In this document: positions 37,424-45,301 of the stretch, one piece after another
How positions within the stretch are numbered: the stretch's first letter is position 1
Layout of the letters: each line of letters starts with the position of its first letter
NCBI GenBank assembly: GCA_016703025.1
Contig: JADJCV010000004.1
Location: forward strand, 1,298,501-1,362,500
Source: Candidatus Avedoeria danica
GTDB lineage: Bacteria > Chloroflexota > Anaerolineae > Epilineales > Epilineaceae
Length of the DNA stretch: 64,000 nt
Reading direction: 5' to 3'
The notes under the pieces: model-generated
What the model saw: only the letters and a program-made list of their open reading frames with translations
Databases searched by the model: none
Told to the model about the DNA's origin: nothing
Position numbers and translations under genes: made by a program

Positions 37424-38280
37424 CGCTGGCCGAGGCCCTTGCCGCCGCGCGCGCCGCGCTCCGCCGCGAGCCGCAGCCCGACGTCGCCGCGCGCACCCTC
37501 CTGGCGCACGTCCTGGCGACGACCACCGCCGACCTCCTCGCCCGCCGGCGCGACCCGCTCGCTGCGCCGGACCACCGGGCCTTCGACGCCCTCGTCCGCC
37601 GCGTGGCCGACGGTGAGCCGCTGGCGTACGTCGTCGGCCACCAGCCGTTCCTCGACTTCAGCCTCCGCGTGACGCCCGCCGTCCTCATCCCGCGCATCGA
37701 GACCGAGGGGCTGGCGGAATGGGCGATTCGGCATGCGCACCGCCGCGCGGCCGCAGGCGCGCCCATCCGGCGGGTCCTGGACGTCGGCACCGGCTCCGGC
37801 GCGCTGGCGATCGCCCTTGCCCGCGCCTGCCCCGAGGCCGCCGTCACGGCCACCGACATCTCCGACGACGCTCTGGCCGTCGCCGCCGACAACGCCCGGC
37901 GCCTGGCGTGCGCCGACCGCATCGCGTTCTTGTCGGCCGACCTCTGGCCACCGGATCCGGGCGAACCCTTCGATCTCGTCGTCGCCAACCTGCCGTACGT
38001 CGGCACGGACGAGCTCGACGACGTCGGGCGATCCGTGCTCGACCACGAGCCGCACGGGGCGCTCTTCAGCGGCCGCGAGGGCTTGGATCTGCTCCGGCGG
38101 TTCGTCCCGGAACTGCCGAGCCGGCTGTCACCCGACGGCGCCGCGGCGCTCGAGATCGGGTGGCGGCAGGGGGAGACCGTCGTCGCGCTGGCGCACATGG
38201 CGTTCCCAGACGCGGTGGTCACGCTGCGGCCCGACGTGTTCGACCGGCCTCGGCTCGTGACGATCGAGCCGGCGACGTGA
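37420..38280 (+). CDS. prmC: release factor glutamine methyltransferase
   Basis: SAM-dependent N5-glutamine methyltransferase for the GGQ of release factors. The 286 residues show the N-terminal helical domain, PRIETEGLAEW, the SAM loop VLDVGTGSGALAIALA and the catalytic NPPY-type motif as NLPY (VVANLPYVG), a variant that keeps Asn, Pro and Tyr. The start is GTG 37420, overlapping the prfA stop; its own stop overlaps the next GTG. Confidence 0.93.
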   Translation: MTLAEALAAARAALRREPQPDVAARTLLAHVLATTTADLLARRRDPLAAPDHRAFDALVRRVADGEPLAYVVGHQPFLDFSLRVTPAVLIPRIETEGLAEWAIRHAHRRAAAGAPIRRVLDVGTGSGALAIALARACPEAAVTATDISDDALAVAADNARRLACADRIAFLSADLWPPDPGEPFDLVVANLPYVGTDELDDVGRSVLDHEPHGALFSGREGLDLLRRFVPELPSRLSPDGAAALEIGWRQGETVVALAHMAFPDAVVTLRPDVFDRPRLVTIEPAT

Positions 38281-39449
38281 ACGGCGGGCGCCGCGATCGG
38301 CCGAACACCGCGCGGCCTCGGCTCGCCATCGCCGTCGACGCCAGCCGTGGGTTCGATCCGCGGCCGACCGGCACGGAGACATACGCCCGGGCCGTGATCC
38401 GCGGCCTCGTCGACGACGGTGCGCACGACTATCGGCTGTACATGCGCGGCGCACCGGCGGCCGAGGCGGACGCCCTTCGCGCCGCCGGCGCAGCGGTCGA
38501 CGATCTCGGCGCCGGTCGGCTCTGGACGCACGTCCGACTCGGCCGCGCCGTTCGCCGGCGCGCGGCCGACGTCCTGTTCGTGCCGGCGCACGTCCTGCCG
38601 GTGTTCTGCGCGACACCCGGCGTCGTCACCATCCACGACGTCGGCCACCGCCGGTTCCCTGAAGCCCACACCTTCGTCCAGCGCGCCTACCTCGAGCTGG
38701 CCGCCCGCCGTCATGCGCGCATCGCCCGGGCCATGATCGCCGATTCGACGTCTACGGCCGCCGACCTCGTGGCCTTCTTCGGCGCCCCGCCGGAGCGGGT
38801 CCATGTCGTCCATCTCGGCGTCGACGCCGGCCTCGCGCCGGCCGCGCCCGATGCCGTGCACGCGCTGCGCATCCGCCTCGGACTGCCGCCTGCGGCCGAG
38901 GCCGTCGTCCATGTCGGCACACGGCAGCCGCGCAAGAACCTCGCCCGCCTCATCGAGGCCCTCACCCAAGTCGTGCTCGTGCGGCCGAACGCCATGCTCG
39001 TCCTTGCCGGGCGTCGCGGCTGGGGCAACGAGGACCTTGCGGCCGTCGCGCGCCGCGCGGGCATCGGCGACCGGGTGACGATAATCGATTATGTCGACCG
39101 CACGGACCTGCCCGCCCTGTTTGGCCTGGCACGCGTCGTCGCCGTACCGAGCCTGCACGAGGGCTTCGGCCTGCCGATGCTCGAGGCGATGGCGTGCGGC
39201 GCACCGGTCGCCGCGGCGCGCGCCTCGAGCCTGCCTGAGGTCGGCGGCGACGCCGTCGCATGGTTCGATCCGCACGACGTGACCGACATGGCGACCGTGA
39301 TCGCACGCCTGATGGGCGATGCGGACGACCGTGCCCGTTTGGCGGCAGCCGGCCGGGCGCGTGCGGCGACCTTTACGTGGCGGCGATGCGTGGACGCCAC
39401 GCGGGCCGTCCTCGAAGGCGCCGCCCAACCGCTGGTGCGGCACAGCTGA
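38277..39449 (+). CDS. family 4 glycosyltransferase
   Basis: A 390-residue GT-B retaining glycosyltransferase. The N-terminal domain begins AIAVDASRGFDPRPTGTETYAR. The C-terminal domain has VGTRQPRKNLARLIEA and the nucleotide-sugar signature PSLHEGFGLPMLEAMACGAPVAAA (E-x7-E). Donor and acceptor are not predictable. GTG 38277 overlaps the prmC stop. It opens a run of surface-polysaccharide genes (GT9, ADP-heptose kinase, nucleotidyltransferase, flippase). Confidence 0.9.
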   Translation: MNGGRRDRPNTARPRLAIAVDASRGFDPRPTGTETYARAVIRGLVDDGAHDYRLYMRGAPAAEADALRAAGAAVDDLGAGRLWTHVRLGRAVRRRAADVLFVPAHVLPVFCATPGVVTIHDVGHRRFPEAHTFVQRAYLELAARRHARIARAMIADSTSTAADLVAFFGAPPERVHVVHLGVDAGLAPAAPDAVHALRIRLGLPPAAEAVVHVGTRQPRKNLARLIEALTQVVLVRPNAMLVLAGRRGWGNEDLAAVARRAGIGDRVTIIDYVDRTDLPALFGLARVVAVPSLHEGFGLPMLEAMACGAPVAAARASSLPEVGGDAVAWFDPHDVTDMATVIARLMGDADDRARLAAAGRARAATFTWRRCVDATRAVLEGAAQPLVRHS

Positions 39450-39465
39450 TGCGGGCCACCCGTCC

Positions 39466-40725
39466 ATGAGCGCCGCGACCGCAACGCGCCAAACGCCCGC
39501 GCGGGCGCAGCGCCACATCCTGGTGGTCAAGCTCGCCGACCTCGGCGACGCGATCCTGACGACGCCGACGCTCGACGCGCTGCGCCGCCGCTGGCCGGAT
39601 GCCGTTCTCGACGTCCTCACCACGCCGCAGGCTGCCGTCGCGTTCCACGCCAGCGGGCTCGTCGACGCCGTTCACGCCGTTGACGTCCACCGCCGCGCCC
39701 CCGGCGCAGCCCCGAACGCCATCCGCCGCGCCATCGCCGTCGTCGGCCTCGTGCGCCGCCTCCGACGGACGCGCTACGATGCGGTCGCGCTCTGCCATCC
39801 GCTCGTCACGCGCCGCGGCGCCGTGAAGCACGCGGCGCTCGTCCTCTCGATCGGCGCACCCGTGCGGGCCGGTCTCGTCGCGCCCGGCAGCCGACGCGGC
39901 TGGTTCCTCACCCATCGGGCCGTGGATCCGGGCTACGATCGGGCCCACATCGCGGACGCGATGCTCGGCGTCGCCGCCGCGATCGGTGCGCCGAGCGGTG
40001 CGGCGCGGCTGCGGTTCGTGCCCGGCGACGCGGCGGAGCGGGCGGCCGACGGCCTGCTGGCGACGGACGGACGCGCGGCGGCGCACGGTCGGCCATCCGC
40101 CGCCGCGACGGGCCTGTCCGCCGTCGCCCGCGACACCGGGCGGCTCGACGGTTGCACGGTGGCCATCCACCCCGGCGCCGGCGTCTACAGCCCTGCCCGC
40201 CGCTGGTCGCCCGAGCGGTTCGCCGAAGTGGCCCAAGCCCTCGCAGCGGCCGGTGCCCGGATCGTCCTCGTCGGCACGGACGGCGACGGCGGTGCCGACG
40301 TCCGCGCGTCCGGCGCCCCGATCGACCACGACCTCACCGGCGCGACGGACGTCCGGACGCTGGCGGCCGTGCTCCAACGGTGCCACCTTGTCGTAGCGAA
40401 CGACGGCGGCGTGGCGCACCTCGCAGCGGCGGTCGGAACGCCGGTCGTGGCGGTGTTCGGCCCGTCGAACGACGTGGCGTGGCGGCCGTGGCCGCCGGAT
40501 CGGCCCGGCGCGCCGTCGCCGCACCGCGTCGTGGCGCTGGACGTGCCGTGCCGACCGTGCTTCTATGTCGGCCACCGCCTCGGCCGGCCGGCTGGCTGCG
40601 CCACGCGCGACTGCCTGCGCTGGCTCGGCGCCGATCGGGTCGTCGCCGCCGCATTCGACGCGCTCGCGGCGGCGATCCCCCGCCCGCCGACGCCGTCATC
40701 GCCCGAACGCCGAGAGGAACGATGA
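39466..40725 (+). CDS. family 9 glycosyltransferase (heptosyltransferase-like)
   Basis: A 419-residue inverting GT-B enzyme. The N-terminal HILVVKLADLGDAILTTPTL and C-terminal HPGAG, ARRWSPERFAEVA and VVANDGGVAHLAAAVGTPVVAVFGPSND are typical of WaaC/WaaF-type heptosyltransferases. A ~35-residue low-complexity linker lies between the domains. ADP-heptose synthesis genes directly downstream support ADP-heptose as donor. Its stop overlaps the next ATG (ATGA). Confidence 0.9.
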   Translation: MSAATATRQTPARAQRHILVVKLADLGDAILTTPTLDALRRRWPDAVLDVLTTPQAAVAFHASGLVDAVHAVDVHRRAPGAAPNAIRRAIAVVGLVRRLRRTRYDAVALCHPLVTRRGAVKHAALVLSIGAPVRAGLVAPGSRRGWFLTHRAVDPGYDRAHIADAMLGVAAAIGAPSGAARLRFVPGDAAERAADGLLATDGRAAAHGRPSAAATGLSAVARDTGRLDGCTVAIHPGAGVYSPARRWSPERFAEVAQALAAAGARIVLVGTDGDGGADVRASGAPIDHDLTGATDVRTLAAVLQRCHLVVANDGGVAHLAAAVGTPVVAVFGPSNDVAWRPWPPDRPGAPSPHRVVALDVPCRPCFYVGHRLGRPAGCATRDCLRWLGADRVVAAAFDALAAAIPRPPTPSSPERREER

Positions 40726-41813
40726 CGACGACGACCGCCGGCTCCGCCGACCGCCCAAGCGAAGACCGCCCCGGCCACAACCGCCCGAGCCGCGACGGCG
40801 GCGATGCCCTCACCCTGTCGGCCGCGGCCCGGATCCTCGAGCGCTTCGCGCGCCAGACCGTCGTCGTCGTGGGCGACGTCTGTCTCGACGAGTACGTGAT
40901 CGGCCGCGCCGAGCGGATGAGCCGTGAGGCGCCTGTGCCGGTGCTGGCTTGGCGCCGGCGCGTCTGCCTGCCCGGCGGCGCAGCGAACCCGGCCGTCAAC
41001 GCCGCCGTTCTCGGCGCGCACGTCCGGCAGGTCGGCGTCGTCGGCGACGACGCGGCGGCCGATGAGCTTCGCTCAGCGCTCGTCGCAGCCGGCATCGACC
41101 CGACCGGTCTGATCGTCGACCCTCTCCGGCCGACGACCGTCAAGATGCGCGTCGTGGCCGAAGGGCTCTCGGCGCCGCAACAGGTTGCGCGGATCGACCG
41201 CCAGGAGCGGCGGCCGGTCGACGGCGCGGCGGGCCGGGCGCTGGGCGAAGCGCTCGCGCTTGCCGCCGACGGCGCGGCGGCGATCCTCGTCTCGCACTAC
41301 CGCAGCGGCGTCGTGACCGCCGAACTGTGCGACGCGGCGCGGACCGCGGCGCGCAAGAGCGGCGCGCTCCTCACCGCCGATGGCCAGGGGGACCTCGGCT
41401 GGTTCGCCGGCTTCGACGTCGTCCGCGTCGGCCGCGCCGACGCGGCCGCCAGCCTCGGGCGGCCGCTGGACACGGAGGCCGATTTCGAGCTGGCGGCCCG
41501 CGAGCTGCGCGCCGCGCTCGGCGCACGGGCCGTCCTCCTCGGCCGGGGAGCGCAGGGCACGAGCGTCGCCGATGCCGAGGGCTACCGTGTCGTGCCGCCG
41601 GCCAACGTGAGCGAGGTCTTCGACGTCACCGGCGCCGGCGACACCGTCATCGCCGTCGTCACGCTGGCGCTGTGTGCCGGCGCGACGCCGCGCGAGGCCG
41701 TCATCCTCGCCAACGCCGCGGCCGGCCTCACCGTCCGGCGCCTCGGCAATGCGGCGCCCCGCGCGGACGAGATCGTTGCCGAGTTGGCGCGCCGCCCGAA
41801 CGCCGAGGCTTGA
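40722..41813 (+). CDS. PfkB-family kinase, ADP-heptose synthesis domain I (RfaE I)
   Basis: A 363-residue carbohydrate kinase corresponding to the first domain of HldE: it would phosphorylate D-glycero-D-manno-heptose 7-phosphate at C1. The opening VVVVGDVCLDEYVIGRAERMS, EAPVPVL, the Gly-rich LPGGAANPAVNAAVLGA and the catalytic DVTGAGDTVIAVV are visible. The second HldE activity is the next gene, so the bifunctional enzyme is split. ATG 40722 overlaps the GT9 stop and has GAGAGG upstream. Confidence 0.9.
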   Translation: MTTTTAGSADRPSEDRPGHNRPSRDGGDALTLSAAARILERFARQTVVVVGDVCLDEYVIGRAERMSREAPVPVLAWRRRVCLPGGAANPAVNAAVLGAHVRQVGVVGDDAAADELRSALVAAGIDPTGLIVDPLRPTTVKMRVVAEGLSAPQQVARIDRQERRPVDGAAGRALGEALALAADGAAAILVSHYRSGVVTAELCDAARTAARKSGALLTADGQGDLGWFAGFDVVRVGRADAAASLGRPLDTEADFELAARELRAALGARAVLLGRGAQGTSVADAEGYRVVPPANVSEVFDVTGAGDTVIAVVTLALCAGATPREAVILANAAAGLTVRRLGNAAPRADEIVAELARRPNAEA

Positions 41814-41832
41814 GCCGAGGGCGGCCGCCCTC

Positions 41833-41838
41833 TACAAT
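41833..41838 (+). promoter_or_regulatory. -10 box of a probable near-leaderless transcript
   Basis: TACAAT ends nine bases before the start of the RfaE II gene and is followed by CGCCCGCGC. No Shine-Dalgarno sequence fits in the interval. Confidence 0.45.
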
Positions 41839-41847
41839 CGCCCGCGC

Positions 41848-42384
41848 ATGGACACCCCCCCCCTCGCGCCTCGCCGGACGGACGACGCATCGCCCGCGCC
41901 GCACGTCGCCGCCGACCTCGACGCAGCCGCACGGCTGTGCGCGCGCTGGCAGGCCGATGGCCGGCGTGTCGTCCTCACGAACGGCTGCTTCGATCTGATG
42001 CACGTCGGCCACACCCGCTACCTGGCGCAGGCCCGGGCGCTCGGCGACCGGCTCGTCGTCGCGCTGAACGGGGACGACGGCGTCCGCGCCCTGAAGGGCG
42101 AAGGCCGGCCGGTCCTGCCGGCCGCCGAACGCGCCGAGCTGCTGGCGGCACTCCGCGCGGTCGACCTCGTCATCGTGTTCGAGTCGCCGACCGCCGTGGA
42201 GGTCGTGCGCGCCCTCCGGCCGGATGTGTACGTCAAGGGGGGCGACTACGACGCGACCGCCCACCGCCCGCCGGAGGCGGATGCCGCCACGGCCGTCGGC
42301 ACGGACGTCCGGTTCCTGCCGTACGTCGCCGGGCGATCCACGCAAACGTTGATCGCGGCGATCCGCGCCGGTCGGCGACTGTGA
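41848..42384 (+). CDS. nucleotidyltransferase, ADP-heptose synthesis domain II (RfaE II)
   Basis: A 178-residue cytidylyltransferase-fold enzyme that would adenylylate heptose 1-phosphate to ADP-heptose. The signature NGCFDLMHVGHTRYLAQARAL (HxGH), KGEGRPVLPAAERAE and VYVKGGDY match the C-terminal half of HldE. It begins 34 bases after the kinase gene with its own -10 box. The murJ start overlaps its stop (GTGA). Confidence 0.92.
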   Translation: MDTPPLAPRRTDDASPAPHVAADLDAAARLCARWQADGRRVVLTNGCFDLMHVGHTRYLAQARALGDRLVVALNGDDGVRALKGEGRPVLPAAERAELLAALRAVDLVIVFESPTAVEVVRALRPDVYVKGGDYDATAHRPPEADAATAVGTDVRFLPYVAGRSTQTLIAAIRAGRRL

Positions 42385-44126
42385 CCGGCCGGCCGCCGGC
42401 GGACGAGATCGGCACAGGCGATTCGGGCGTGCCGCCGGACGACGTCGGCACGATGTTCCCGCCCACGGCGCCGGACGAGAGCGATCCGTCCGCCGGGCTG
42501 GCCGCCTCGGAAGCGGCGGCGCATGCACGGGGCGCCGAGGCCGGCACGCGCCGGCTCGTCGGATCGGCCGCGCTGCTCGGGATCGGCAACGTCGCCAGCC
42601 GGGTGCTCGGCTTCGTCCGCGATGCCCAGATCGCACAGGCGTACGGCGGCGGTGTCGCCACCGCGGCGTTCAGCATTGCCGAGCGGGTCCCCAAGCAGAT
42701 CTACGTGCTCCTCATCGGCGGACAGCTCTCCGCCGCGCTCGTCCCGACGCTGGCGCACTACGGCGCGGCCAAGCGGGACGAGCTGACGCGCGCCGTCGCC
42801 GTCCTGCTCACGGCGGCGGCGGCAGCCACCGGCCTTGTCGCGCTCGGCGTCTACGTGTTCGCGACGCCGCTGGCCGAGGCGCTCGTGCTCCCCGAATCGC
42901 CCCTCCGGGCCCAGGGCGGTCTGCCGATCGTTGCCCAGGGCCTGCGGATCATGGCCCCGGCGTGCGTGCTGTTCGCCATCGGCGGCGTCGTGACCGGGCT
43001 GTTGTACGCGCTGGAGCGGTTCTCGGCGGCCGTGCTGGCCGGCGCCGCCTACAACCTCGGGATGCTCCTCGCCGTCTTCCTGCTGCGCGACCGCCTCGGC
43101 CCCGCCGCGCTCCCGACCGGCGTCGTCCTCGGCTCGGCCATCCAGCTGGCGGTCCTGCTGCACGGTGCGCGCGGCCTCTCGCTTCACCTCACACTTCGGC
43201 TGCGGCACCCCGTGCTCCGCCGCGTGCTCACGCTGTACGCCCCGATCGCCGCCGGGCTCGTCATCACGGATGCGCTCGTTCCGTTCGTGGACGCCGGCTA
43301 CTCCTCTCTCGGCGCCGACGCCGCACCGGCCTGGCTGGCGTGGGCGACGCGCCTCGTGCAGTTCCCGCACGGCTTCATCAGCACGACGATCGCCCTGGCC
43401 ATCCTGCCCGCCCTCGCCGCGGCGCACGCGCGGGGCGAGGCGCAGACGTTTGCCCGGACGCTGGCGCGCGGTATGCGGCTCGTCGTCGCGCTCACGCTGC
43501 CGGCGGCCGTCGGCATGGCGGTGCTTGCCGGACCGATCGTGGCGCTGGCCTACCAGCGCGGCGCCTTCGTGGCCGCGGACCGCGTCGGCGTGGCGCTCGC
43601 ACTGCAGGGATTCCTCATCGGACTGCCGTTCGCCGCGATCGACCTGCCGTTGAACTACGCGTTCTACGCCCGCGGCAATACCTGGCTGCCGGCGCTGATC
43701 GGCGTGCTCAGCGTGGGCGTGTGGTGGCTGGTGGCGCGTTTCATCGGTCCGCCGGCCGTGCACGGCCCGTTCCCGCAGGCCACGTCGCACGTTGGACTGG
43801 CGCTGGCAGACAGCGCCAAGCACGCTGCGCATGCCGCGACCCTCTTCTGGCTCGTCCGGCGATCGAGCGGCCGCGAGGTCGCCAGCGGCCTCATCCGAAC
43901 CGCCGCCGGTGCCGCCGCGGCGGCCGCCATCATGGGCGCCGTCGTCCTCGCCATGGACGTGCGCCTGGCGCCGCTCGTGCCGGAAGGCCTGACGGGCTGG
44001 GCGATGCGCGGCGGCCTGGGCGCCGTCGTCGGCATCGCGCTCTACGTCCCGCTGGCCGCGCGCCTCGGCGTGCGGGAGATCGGTTGGATCGCGGGGATCG
44101 CGCGCAGCCGGCTGCGGCCGGGCTGA
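42381..44126 (+). CDS. murJ: MurJ/MviN-type lipid II flippase
   Basis: A 581-residue MOP-superfamily membrane protein with about 14 hydrophobic helices. After a ~55-residue acidic cytosolic tail come GSAALLGIGNVASRVLGFVRDAQIA, AYGGGVATAAFSIAERVPKQIY and RLVQFPHGFISTTIALAILPALA, strongly MurJ-like. It would export lipid-linked peptidoglycan precursor or, given the adjacent glycosyltransferases, another lipid-linked glycan. GTG 42381 overlaps the previous stop; the start within the hydrophilic tail is not certain. Confidence 0.9.
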   Translation: MTGRPPADEIGTGDSGVPPDDVGTMFPPTAPDESDPSAGLAASEAAAHARGAEAGTRRLVGSAALLGIGNVASRVLGFVRDAQIAQAYGGGVATAAFSIAERVPKQIYVLLIGGQLSAALVPTLAHYGAAKRDELTRAVAVLLTAAAAATGLVALGVYVFATPLAEALVLPESPLRAQGGLPIVAQGLRIMAPACVLFAIGGVVTGLLYALERFSAAVLAGAAYNLGMLLAVFLLRDRLGPAALPTGVVLGSAIQLAVLLHGARGLSLHLTLRLRHPVLRRVLTLYAPIAAGLVITDALVPFVDAGYSSLGADAAPAWLAWATRLVQFPHGFISTTIALAILPALAAAHARGEAQTFARTLARGMRLVVALTLPAAVGMAVLAGPIVALAYQRGAFVAADRVGVALALQGFLIGLPFAAIDLPLNYAFYARGNTWLPALIGVLSVGVWWLVARFIGPPAVHGPFPQATSHVGLALADSAKHAAHAATLFWLVRRSSGREVASGLIRTAAGAAAAAAIMGAVVLAMDVRLAPLVPEGLTGWAMRGGLGAVVGIALYVPLAARLGVREIGWIAGIARSRLRPG

Positions 44127-44242
44127 ACGAGCGAGGACGGACACCGCCACGATGACAGCGGGCAGGCGGGAACCCCTCGCCGCAACTCGACAGCCCGCCC
44201 TCCGCTCGCTATCATCGCCGTCTCGCCGACAGGAGAATGCCG

Positions 44243-44521
44243 ATGGCCCGCAAGACGCCGCAACGCCCGCGCTCGCCCCAGGCGCCGCGCACACCCACCG
44301 CCGCACCGTCCGCCGACGCCCGTGCCCCGCGCGCCCCGCGCATGCCGGCCACCAGCATGACGGCCGTCGTGGATTACGAGGCCGACCTCGCCGAGCGCTA
44401 CCACCACGTGAAGCGCGACCTCTTCCGGATCCTCGTCATCGGCGGCTTGCTCTTCGGCCTGATCTTCGCCGCCAAGTACTACGCGGACATGACCGGCGGG
44501 CAGCTGTTCTTCTCGTTCTAG
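44243..44521 (+). CDS. small basic single-pass membrane protein
   Basis: A 92-residue protein of unknown function. The first ~45 residues are Pro/Ala/Arg-rich; then an amphipathic segment (YEADLAERYHHVKRDLFR) and one membrane helix (ILVIGGLLFGLIFAAKYYA) lead to a short tail. ATG 44243 has AGGAG seven bases upstream; ATG 44237 is too close to it. A TATCAT -10 candidate lies at 44210-44215. It follows murJ by 116 bases and converges on the next gene. Confidence 0.75.
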   Translation: MARKTPQRPRSPQAPRTPTAAPSADARAPRAPRMPATSMTAVVDYEADLAERYHHVKRDLFRILVIGGLLFGLIFAAKYYADMTGGQLFFSF

Positions 44522-44523
44522 AA

Positions 44524-45297
44524 CTAGCCGACGATCGTGGGCTCGATGACCGCCATGGGTCGATCCGGCGAGATCGAGGGCTTGGGCGTCGTGCCGCCCG
44601 GCGGATAGCGGAGCGCCACCAGGGCCACCACGGCGTGCGCCGCCAGCCCGGCGCCGGCCGTTCCCGCGATCATCCAGCCGAGGTGGCTCGCCGCCGCCGC
44701 CACCCCGAGCGCCGACGCGGCGCGGGCCCCGTCCGGATCGATGGCGGCATGTCGGGCATGCGGGTGCACCCAGATCTCGGCGAACAGCAAGCCAAGGATC
44801 AGCGCCTGTCCGAGGGCGACGTACGCGCCGCCCGGCACGGCGAACCAGCCGGGAGCAGCGGCCACGACACCGGCGCGCACGAAGCCCCAGTGCGCCTCGC
44901 GCAACACGACGTCGGCGCAGCACGCGCCCAACCGCTCGAACGACGGTCGCCGCCGTCCCCCACCAGGTCGGTCCGAGCCGCGCGCGCCTTCCGGCCCATC
45001 GTTGGCGGCCACCCCAAGGATCGCTGCCCCGATGCCCGCCGCGAGCAGCGCCCCTGCGACCGCCACCGGCCACGACGCCGGCATCGTCCAGCCGGCCAGC
45101 CACAACGGCATGACGCCGGTGCCGAGCGCCGCCAGCGGCAGCCCGCCGAGGTACAGCCAGCGGGACACGGCCAGAAAGGCGTCGATCCGCCTGCCGAGCG
45201 AGGCCGGTGCGCGTTCGCTCGCCCACCACGCGGCGTTCACCGCGACGGCGTAGGCGAGGAGCGCCGCCGCCAGCCAGACCGACGCGTCGCGCACCAT
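44524..45297 (-). CDS. polytopic membrane protein, unknown
   Basis: A 257-residue integral membrane protein with about seven hydrophobic segments, for example VWLAAALLAYAVAVNAAWW, WPVAVAGALLAAGIGAAILG and YVALGQALILGLLFAEIW. A cytosolic Gly/Arg-rich loop (residues 102-117) and two conserved-looking His (VHPHARH) stand out. I do not recognise the family. It starts four bases after the GH18-like gene stop on the same strand and is probably part of the coaX-coaBC operon. Upstream of its N-terminus nothing else fits. Confidence 0.75.
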   Translation of the reverse strand: MVRDASVWLAAALLAYAVAVNAAWWASERAPASLGRRIDAFLAVSRWLYLGGLPLAALGTGVMPLWLAGWTMPASWPVAVAGALLAAGIGAAILGVAANDGPEGARGSDRPGGGRRRPSFERLGACCADVVLREAHWGFVRAGVVAAAPGWFAVPGGAYVALGQALILGLLFAEIWVHPHARHAAIDPDGARAASALGVAAAASHLGWMIAGTAGAGLAAHAVVALVALRYPPGGTTPKPSISPDRPMAVIEPTIVG

Positions 45298-45301
45298 GGC
45301 G

